Positions 9,306 to 14,589 of a stretch of 14,589 bases of DNA are shown here, one piece after another. Below the pieces are notes generated by a model. The model worked only from the letters and a program-made list of their open reading frames with translations. It had not been told where the DNA came from and searched no databases. Position 1 is the first letter of the stretch, and every line of letters begins with the position of its first letter. The position numbers and the translations under genes were made by a program. This DNA is from an uncultured Chloroflexota bacterium. Its GTDB lineage: Bacteria > Chloroflexota > Limnocylindria > Limnocylindrales > Limnocylindraceae. The stretch covers positions 1 to 14,589 of the forward strand of contig CAINNT010000067.1 of the NCBI GenBank assembly GCA_903851225.1, given 5' to 3'.

Positions 9306-9344
9306 CCGAGTGGCAACGTGGCGACATCCGCTAAAGGAGGAGCA

Positions 9345-10379
9345 ATGTCCGAATCGATCGCGCCCGCCGCAGTTCACGCGACGGGAATCGGTCGCGTCTT
9401 TCAGGCGAAGGGCGGCCCCGTCACGGCCCTAGACGGCATCGACCTGCGCATCGAGCCGGGCGAGCTCTTCGGGGTGCTCGGCCCAAATGGTGCGGGGAAG
9501 AGCACGCTGATCAAGATCCTGAGCACCCTTCTCCTTCCGAGCACCGGCTCTGCCTCGATCTTCGGCCTCGATGTGGTCACGGAGACGGCACGCGTGCGGC
9601 GAATCATGAACCTTGTCGCCGGTGGTGATTTCTCTGGGTATGGCCTGCTCACCGTCCGCGAGCAGCTGGCGATGTTCGCGCAATTCTATGGCCTGCCGTA
9701 TCGCGAGGGGATGGCAAAAGTTGATGCCCAGCTCGCATCGTTCGGTATCGAGGAGATTCGCGATCGGAAGATCAGCGCACTCTCCACGGGGCAGCGACAG
9801 AAGCTGAACTTTGCGCGGTCGTTCTTGAATGACCCGTGGATCCTCTTTCTCGATGAACCAACGATCGGCCTAGATGTTTCGGCCGCCCGTGATGTGCGCG
9901 ACCGTGTGCGCGCATTCCAAGCGGAGCAGCCTGGCCGGACCGTTCTGCTGACCACGCATTACATGGCCGAGGCCGATGAGATGTGCGATCGCATCGCAAT
10001 CGTCGACCACGGGCGCATCTTGGCGCAAGGGACCCCAACGGAGTTGAAGCGCATGGTTCAGAAGGACGCACTTTTCATTGTTGGCGTTGATGCTCTCCCT
10101 GCCGCAATGTCGTTGGACTCGTTGCGCGCGCTCCCCGGAGTGCTCTCTGTTGCTGCGCGAGATTCCGACGGTAGCGACGCCTCAGGCGTCGGCTCGCCGA
10201 CCGTACGATTGGCGATCGGTCTCAAGGAGGATGCGGCGCTAGGTGGTGTCATTAGTACGCTTGCCGCCAGCGGCGCGCATCTTCAAGAAATCGCCAAGAG
10301 TGAGCCGACGCTTGAAGAGGTCTTCGTGCAACTCGTCGGTCGCGGTATCACCGAATCAGATGAGTCGACGAATGGGTAA
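9345..10379 (+). CDS. ABC-2 type exporter, ATP-binding protein
   Basis: A 344-residue cytosolic ATPase of the DrrA/NatA/CcmA class that powers an exporter formed with the two permeases encoded next. Visible motifs are Walker A GPNGAGKST (46-54), the signature LSTGQRQKL (146-154; Thr replaces the usual Gly of LSGGQ), Walker B ILFLDEP (166-172), D-loop GLD (175-177) and the H-loop TTH with H205. No glutamine stands at the expected Q-loop, which reads LVAGGDFSGYG (90-100). The last ~100 residues form the variable C-terminal extension common in this class. The ATG at 9345 is firmly set by the strong ribosome site AAAGGAGGAG (9333-9342); an open frame upstream to 9051 is antisense to tkt and not conserved. 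Its end overlaps the first permease. The transported substrate is unknown. Confidence 0.92.
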   Translation: MSESIAPAAVHATGIGRVFQAKGGPVTALDGIDLRIEPGELFGVLGPNGAGKSTLIKILSTLLLPSTGSASIFGLDVVTETARVRRIMNLVAGGDFSGYGLLTVREQLAMFAQFYGLPYREGMAKVDAQLASFGIEEIRDRKISALSTGQRQKLNFARSFLNDPWILFLDEPTIGLDVSAARDVRDRVRAFQAEQPGRTVLLTTHYMAEADEMCDRIAIVDHGRILAQGTPTELKRMVQKDALFIVGVDALPAAMSLDSLRALPGVLSVAARDSDGSDASGVGSPTVRLAIGLKEDAALGGVISTLAASGAHLQEIAKSEPTLEEVFVQLVGRGITESDESTNG

Positions 10380-11262
10380 CAGCGTCGTTGGCGCTGAGGC
10401 AACCGCCCTCATCTCGCGCATTCATGATGAGACGACGTGGAGCCTGGGTCGTCGAATTCGGCATGCCTTCGTATCGGTGGTGGCTCGCGCCTACCCGCGA
10501 GTGATCGGTGCCGCACGTGAGCCATCATGGCTCTTCTTCGATCTTGTCTTCCCAATTCTCGGTATGTGTTCCATCGTGTTCCTGCTGCGGTCTCGTGGGG
10601 TCGACGAAGCCTGGATCGCTTCGACAATCTTGGCGACCGCGCTCCTCTCCTTCTGGATCTCGGTGGTGTGGATGATGGGGGCGCAGTTCCACTGGGAGCG
10701 TGACTCCGGGAACCTTCTCCTCTATATCACCGCCCCCGTCGGCCTCGGCGCGATTGCCCTTGGCATGGCGATCGGCGGCGCGCTTGGCGTGGTGATCCGA
10801 GCGGTCATCATCACTGTGGCTGGCGTACTCCTCTTCGGCGCGAAGTACCAGGTCGCCGATCCGTTCCTGCTTGCGCTGGTGATGCTGGCGGGAGTGGCGG
10901 CGATGTACTCGCTCGGCGTCTGCCTCTCGTCGATCTTCTTGATCTCGGGGCGGGAGGCCGACCACCTCGGCAGTCTCCTGAACGAGCCGATGCATCTTCT
11001 TGGCGGCGTGTATGCCCCAGTGCGCTCGATGGGCACGGTAGGCGTGGTTGCGCTCGGCATCTTGCCGCTCGCCCCGGCGATTGATGCCCTGCGCCAGGTC
11101 GCAGTGCCACAGCTTGCGGCGACGGGCATCTTGCCCGTGGGCGTTGAACTGCTGATCCTGTTGGCGATGACCGCCGTCTTCGGCGTGATCGGCCGCGCGC
11201 TGCTCGCGCACATCGAACGAGTTGGCCGCGCCGGTGGGAAGCTGTTGGCACGTGCCGATTAG
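10372..11262 (+). CDS. ABC-2 type exporter permease (first)
   Basis: A 296-residue inner-membrane protein with about six hydrophobic helices, typical of ABC-2 permeases. A basic, partly amphipathic N-terminus is followed by a first helix (FFDLVFPILGMCSIVFLL). The conserved-type loop HWERDSGNLLLYITAPV follows, matching the 'E..GTLE.L..TP' element of this family. A stretch near NEPMHLLGGVYAPV matches the point where family members show a proline-rich re-entrant segment. I start it at the ATG at 10372, which overlaps the ATPase stop by 8 bases; an ATG at 10360 is an equal alternative, and neither has a strong ribosome site, as expected for coupled translation. It probably forms a heterodimer with the next gene product. 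The substrate is not evident. Confidence 0.85.
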   Translation: MGNSVVGAEATALISRIHDETTWSLGRRIRHAFVSVVARAYPRVIGAAREPSWLFFDLVFPILGMCSIVFLLRSRGVDEAWIASTILATALLSFWISVVWMMGAQFHWERDSGNLLLYITAPVGLGAIALGMAIGGALGVVIRAVIITVAGVLLFGAKYQVADPFLLALVMLAGVAAMYSLGVCLSSIFLISGREADHLGSLLNEPMHLLGGVYAPVRSMGTVGVVALGILPLAPAIDALRQVAVPQLAATGILPVGVELLILLAMTAVFGVIGRALLAHIERVGRAGGKLLARAD

Positions 11263-12145
11263 CGCAGGTTCAGCGCCTGGGGTACGGCCATTTGGCCCGT
11301 TGCGCGGCGCTGCTGCAGATGCAGCACGCTCCCTCGTTGCCTCTGCCCGACTCGCGTGGGCAATTGAAGGGAACTGGGCCGAGCCAATCTATCTCGCAGC
11401 ATTCTTGATCATCCGGCCACTCGCGTTTCTCGGTCTCTTCCTTGCAGTGCTCAACATCGGTGGAACCCTCAATGTTGCGACGATCGGTTTCGTCGTTATT
11501 GGACAGGCGGTGTTCCAGATCGTGAGTGCAGCACTTGAAGGTCCAACGCATGCGCTCCTCGACGACCGTGAGCGCTATCGCACCATTCGCTACATCTTCG
11601 CCACACCCTCGTCGCTACTCCCTGTGTCAATCGGCCGTTCGCTCGTAAAGGCGAGCATCGCCGGATTCAGTGCCCTCATCGTCATCGGCGCAGGAGTGCT
11701 GCTCGGCGTGCCGATGCGTGCGGGTGGGCCCGACATACTTCTCCTCGTTGCCGTGCTGCCGCTCGGCCTCCTCTCCGTCGTGGGCATCGGAATCGTCCTT
11801 GGTGGCATCTGTGTGCAGCTTCGCAACGATGCGTGGGCCTACCCGCAGGCGGTCTCATCCACCGTCTTCCTGCTTTGCGGTGCAATCTTTCCGCTGGAGG
11901 TTCTCCCAGGACCGGTGCAGAACATCGCAGCGGCGTTGCCAATTACCTGGTGGATCGAGGGGCTGCGCCGCGCACTGCTCAGCACGACATCCCCAGGTAT
12001 GCTCGGCACCATGCCCACCAACGAACTTCTGCTCGCCCTTGCTGTTGGCACTGCCGTGATCTGGCTCATTGCCCCGCGCCTCTTTGTGATGGGCATCGAC
12101 CGTGCCCGAGAGAAGGGCTACCTCGACCGGAACACCGCTTCGTGA
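11252..12145 (+). CDS. ABC-2 type exporter permease (second)
   Basis: A 297-residue inner-membrane protein with about six helices, nearly the same length as the preceding permease but clearly different in sequence. It includes DDRERYRTIRYIFATPSS, the family's cytoplasmic 'E...G....L...P' coupling segment. The element QLRNDAWAYPQAVSSTVFLL, followed by GAIFPLEVLPGPVQNIAAALPITWWIEGLR, is the typical C-terminal ABC-2 signature region. The start is uncertain: I prefer the GTG at 11252, which overlaps the first permease by 11 bases, over a TTG at 11222. The former gives a protein matching its partner in length, with purine-rich GGTGGGAAG upstream. It ends in a GTGA overlap with the DMT transporter gene. 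It is likely one half of a heterodimeric export channel. Confidence 0.86.
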   Translation: MPISAGSAPGVRPFGPLRGAAADAARSLVASARLAWAIEGNWAEPIYLAAFLIIRPLAFLGLFLAVLNIGGTLNVATIGFVVIGQAVFQIVSAALEGPTHALLDDRERYRTIRYIFATPSSLLPVSIGRSLVKASIAGFSALIVIGAGVLLGVPMRAGGPDILLLVAVLPLGLLSVVGIGIVLGGICVQLRNDAWAYPQAVSSTVFLLCGAIFPLEVLPGPVQNIAAALPITWWIEGLRRALLSTTSPGMLGTMPTNELLLALAVGTAVIWLIAPRLFVMGIDRAREKGYLDRNTAS

Positions 12146-13056
12146 GCCGAACTCCACTGAGCGTTCGCGCCGTCGCTGAGCTTGGCGTGCTTGGCGCAAT
12201 GGCCACATGGGCGGTCAACTTCACCGTCGTCAAATCAGCCGTGCTGGCCTGGCCTGTGTTGCCGTTCTCTTCCATCCGTATCACCGCCGCTGGCATTCTC
12301 GTCCTCGGCTGGGCCGCCATCCGCCGTGCAAACGTCCGCATGGAACCTCGCGAACTGCTCGCCGCCGCCGTTTTCGGTGTGATCGGGCAGGGCATCTATC
12401 AGCTCCTCTGGGCCGGCGCGTTCGGCACCATCAACGCGGGGACAAGCGCCCTGCTGATTGCCGTCACGCCATTCCTGACCGCAGTCCTTGCCTCTCTTCT
12501 GCGCATTGATCCACTGAAGCCTGCGGTTGCTGCAGGCGGCATCATCGCGTTTGCGGGCGTTGTTGCGGTTGCCCTGGGCGAAGGGGCGGGGGCATTCGGC
12601 GGTGAGACCACGGGCGTGTTGATGACACTTGGTGCAGCTGTCTGTTGGGCCGTCTATATCCTTGCCGGAGCACGCGTGATCCCGCGCGCCGGCGCAATTG
12701 CCTGGACAGCGTGGAGCATGATTTTCGGCGGTGTTGCACTGTTCGTCACCACCTTTATTACTGGACAGTTCGATGGGCTTGCGTCACCGCCACCCGTCGC
12801 AATCTTCGGCCTCGTCTTCTCAACGCTTGGTTCGAGCAGCTTGGCCAACGTCTTGTATTTCTCGGCGGTGCCGATCGTCGGCGTCTCCCGCGTTGCCAGC
12901 TTCCAGTTGCTCGTCCCGTTCCTCGCCGTCGTTGTCTCAGCCGTGGTGCTCAGCGAGGCCCTCGAGCCGATCCAGGCGTTTGGCGGTGCACTCATCCTTC
13001 TGGGCATCTGGGCAGGGCGCCAAACTGGTTCCCCGTTCCGCCGCCGCCTGCGATAG
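12142..13056 (+). CDS. EamA/DMT-superfamily transporter
   Basis: A 304-residue, strongly hydrophobic protein with about ten predicted membrane helices arranged as two EamA repeats, at about 12-140 and 150-290. Typical elements are an N-terminal helix with WAVNFTVVKSA (usually WG.NF...K), the GTINAGTSALLIAVTPFLTAVLA segment that ends repeat one with R-x-DP, and LSEALEPIQAFGGALILLGI at the end of repeat two (usually 'E.l...q..G..lI..G'). Members of this family export or import metabolites such as amino acids, nucleosides or sugars; this one's substrate cannot be read. The GTG start at 12142 overlaps the second permease's stop (GTGA); the open frame extending back to 11833 only shadows that permease. 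It is the last gene before the 65-base gap to pyrG and is probably co-transcribed with the ABC genes. Confidence 0.88.
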   Translation: MSRTPLSVRAVAELGVLGAMATWAVNFTVVKSAVLAWPVLPFSSIRITAAGILVLGWAAIRRANVRMEPRELLAAAVFGVIGQGIYQLLWAGAFGTINAGTSALLIAVTPFLTAVLASLLRIDPLKPAVAAGGIIAFAGVVAVALGEGAGAFGGETTGVLMTLGAAVCWAVYILAGARVIPRAGAIAWTAWSMIFGGVALFVTTFITGQFDGLASPPPVAIFGLVFSTLGSSSLANVLYFSAVPIVGVSRVASFQLLVPFLAVVVSAVVLSEALEPIQAFGGALILLGIWAGRQTGSPFRRRLR

Positions 13057-13069
13057 ACTCCGTCAGGCT

Positions 13070-13089
13070 CGTTCGGAAAGCCCCGAACG
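13070..13089 (+). terminator. Hairpin between the DMT transporter gene and pyrG (weak terminator or attenuator candidate)
   Basis: CGTTCGG (13070-13076) and CCGAACG (13083-13089) form a perfect 7-bp stem with a 6-base loop, 13 bases after the DMT stop and about 30 bases before the pyrG start. No T-run follows, so it is not a classical intrinsic terminator. It might be a weak terminator, an mRNA processing or stability element, or a pyrG leader structure. It is the only clear secondary structure in this gap. Confidence 0.35.
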
Positions 13090-13121
13090 CCCCACCGTAA
13101 ATGCTGGAGGGAGAGCGACCA

Positions 13122-14589
13122 ATGGCGACGAAGTTCGTATTCGTCACTGGCGGCGTCACCTCCTCCCTCGGCAAAGGGATCACCGCCGCCTCCGTCGGCC
13201 TCCTGCTCAAAGCGCGCGGCCTGCGCGTCTCTGTGATCAAGCTTGACCCGTACCTCAACGTCGACCCGGGCACGATGTCGCCCTATCAGCATGGTGAGGT
13301 CTTCATCACCGACGACGGGGCAGAGACCGACCTCGATCTCGGGCACTACGAACGTTTCATTGACGTCAACCTCTCGCAAGCCTCGAATGTCACCACGGGG
13401 CGCATCTACTCCACCGTGATTGCGCGCGAACGTCGTGGCGACTACCTCGGCGGCACGGTTCAGGTCATTCCGCACATCACCAACGAGATCAAGGAGCGCG
13501 TCATGCGCCTCAGCGGCGACGACGTGGATGTGGTGATCGTAGAGGTCGGCGGCACTGTGGGCGACATCGAATCACTGCCGTTCATCGAGGCAATTCGGCA
13601 GCTCAAGAAGGATGTTGGCCGCGGCAATTCACTCTACATTCACGTCACGCTGCTCCCCGAGCTCGCCGCCACCGGTGAGTTGAAGACGAAGCCAACCCAG
13701 CACTCGGTGAAGGAGCTGCGCGGCAGCGGCATTCAGCCCGACATCATCATCCTGCGTGCCGATCACCCTGTACCTGACGAGGTGCGCGAGAAGATCGCCC
13801 TCTTCACCGACGTTTCGGTCGAGGCGGTCGTTCCCGCCACCACGGCACGAACCATCTACGAGGTACCGCTGCAGTTTGAGAAGTTTGGTCTCGGCGACCT
13901 CGTCGTTCGCGAACTTGGTCTCCCTGCAACAACCCCTGACCTCTCGCGATGGGAGAAGCTCGCTGACGACATCGTCGCTGAGAAGCCTGCGGTCGAGATC
14001 GCGATCGTCGGCAAGTACACCGAACTGCCTGATGCCTACCTCTCGGTCACCGAAGCGCTCCGCCACGCAGGCTGGGCACACGGCGTCGATGTGCGCATCC
14101 GATGGGTGAATGCCGAACGGCTTGATGACGCCGAGCCCGCCATCCTCTCGGCAGAGCTTGCTGGCGTGCACGGCATCCTGGTGCCGGGTGGCTACGGCTA
14201 TCGCGGCATCGAAGGGAAGATCCGCGCGGCGCACATGGCACGCATTGAGCGCATCCCGTACCTCGGGCTCTGCCTCGGCTTGCAGATTGCCGTGATTGAT
14301 TTTGCACGAGAGGCGTTGGGTTCGAGCGATGCGAACTCCACGGAGTTCGACATGTTCACGAAGAACCCAGTGATCGATTTCACGCCCGACCAGCGCGGTG
14401 TGGAAGAGAAGGGGGGCACGCAGCGCCTCGGCCTCTATCCCGCCAAGCTCACCCCAGGGAGTCGTGCCGCCACTGTCTACGGCGCAGAGGTGGTCTACGA
14501 GCGACACCGTCACCGCTTTGAAGTGGCCAACCGATTCAAGCCGCAACTCGAGGCGGCCGGCATGCGCTTTACCGGCGTGTCGCCCGATA
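13122..14589 (+). CDS. pyrG: CTP synthase, C-terminal end beyond the window
   Basis: The enzyme makes CTP from UTP, ATP and glutamine. The first 489 codons are visible, of a family length of about 530-560; no stop occurs before the edge. The synthase domain begins with FVFVTGGVTSSLGKGI (5-20), followed by LDPYLNVDPGTMSPYQHGEVF, DDGAETDLDLGHYERF, EVGGTVGDIES and GELKTKPTQHSVKELR. The glutaminase domain follows a linker after about residue 280, with VGKYTELPDAYLSV, GGYGYRGIEGK and the catalytic cysteine in GLCLGLQ (C384). The ERHRHRFEV segment is present, but the His/Glu partners of the cysteine lie past the window. Gln434 stands in GGTQRLG, where most members have Met. The ATG at 13122 follows a strong purine-rich ribosome site (GGAGGGAGAG, 13106-13115). 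The 65-base gap and the hairpin ahead of it suggest partly separate control from the transporter genes. Confidence 0.97.
   Translation, partial: MATKFVFVTGGVTSSLGKGITAASVGLLLKARGLRVSVIKLDPYLNVDPGTMSPYQHGEVFITDDGAETDLDLGHYERFIDVNLSQASNVTTGRIYSTVIARERRGDYLGGTVQVIPHITNEIKERVMRLSGDDVDVVIVEVGGTVGDIESLPFIEAIRQLKKDVGRGNSLYIHVTLLPELAATGELKTKPTQHSVKELRGSGIQPDIIILRADHPVPDEVREKIALFTDVSVEAVVPATTARTIYEVPLQFEKFGLGDLVVRELGLPATTPDLSRWEKLADDIVAEKPAVEIAIVGKYTELPDAYLSVTEALRHAGWAHGVDVRIRWVNAERLDDAEPAILSAELAGVHGILVPGGYGYRGIEGKIRAAHMARIERIPYLGLCLGLQIAVIDFAREALGSSDANSTEFDMFTKNPVIDFTPDQRGVEEKGGTQRLGLYPAKLTPGSRAATVYGAEVVYERHRHRFEVANRFKPQLEAAGMRFTGVSPD

Noticed and set aside
9051..9344. N-terminal extension of the ABC ATPase
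   Set aside because: The stretch is antisense to tkt and crosses the control region; the strong ribosome site at 9333-9342 fixes the start at 9345.
10525..11211. A 228-codon minus-strand frame opposite the first ABC permease
   Set aside because: Its product is full of His, Arg, Glu and Gln because it mirrors hydrophobic membrane codons, so it is a typical antisense artefact.
11833..12141. N-terminal extension of the DMT transporter
   Set aside because: It lies out of frame within the second permease, and the EamA helices begin only after the GTG at 12142.
12654..13475. A 273-codon minus-strand frame spanning the DMT gene end, the gap and the pyrG start
   Set aside because: It is antisense to two conserved genes and low in complexity (Arg/Gly/Thr-rich); it is best explained as a codon-bias shadow.
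13629..14546. A 305-codon open frame on the minus strand opposite pyrG
   Set aside because: It is fully antisense to conserved CTP synthase sequence, with no motif and no ribosome site that I can see.

Overview
This 14.6-kb window is chromosomal, GC-rich (about 60% by eye) and tightly packed. Nearly every neighbouring gene pair overlaps by a few bases (ATGA or GTGA junctions), and GTG starts are common. The mix of genes suggests Chloroflexota: OpcA, a glucose-6-phosphate isomerase resembling the Pgi half of Tal-Pgi fusions, and a short-form 6-phosphogluconate dehydrogenase. A compact free-living lineage would fit. This placement rests on family resemblance only; an actinobacterial-type relative cannot be excluded without a search.

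Left two thirds (1-9197, minus strand): one long transcription unit, read right to left as tkt, rpiB, pgi, gnd, zwf, opcA, pgl, then the start of a membrane glycosyltransferase-like gene that leaves the window at base 1. It encodes the full oxidative pentose phosphate branch: Zwf with its partner OpcA, then lactonase Pgl, then Gnd. It also encodes RpiB and transketolase from the non-oxidative branch, and Pgi, which links fructose-6-P back to glucose-6-P. Transaldolase and ribulose-5-P epimerase are not in the visible part of the cluster.

Middle (9198-9344): a 147-bp divergent intergenic region. It holds a plausible -10 box for the tkt operon, a perfect 7-bp inverted repeat and, at its right end, a strong ribosome binding site for the ABC gene. 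It is the only sizeable non-coding stretch; no gap exceeds 300 bp.

Right third (9345-14589, plus strand): an ABC-2 type export cassette (one ATPase, two different permeases) overlapping an EamA/DMT-family transporter gene, all apparently co-transcribed. A 65-bp gap with a 7-bp-stem hairpin follows, and then pyrG (CTP synthase), which is cut by the window end before its last catalytic residues.

Most of this is recognisable core metabolism and transport. I see no CRISPR array, mobile element, tRNA or rRNA, and nothing that clearly amounts to an undescribed system. The points most worth following up are the unusually complete sugar-phosphate operon with no tal or rpe, the stand-alone Tal-Pgi-like isomerase, the glycosyltransferase-like gene at the operon's end, the inverted repeat in the divergent control region, and the exporter of unknown substrate.
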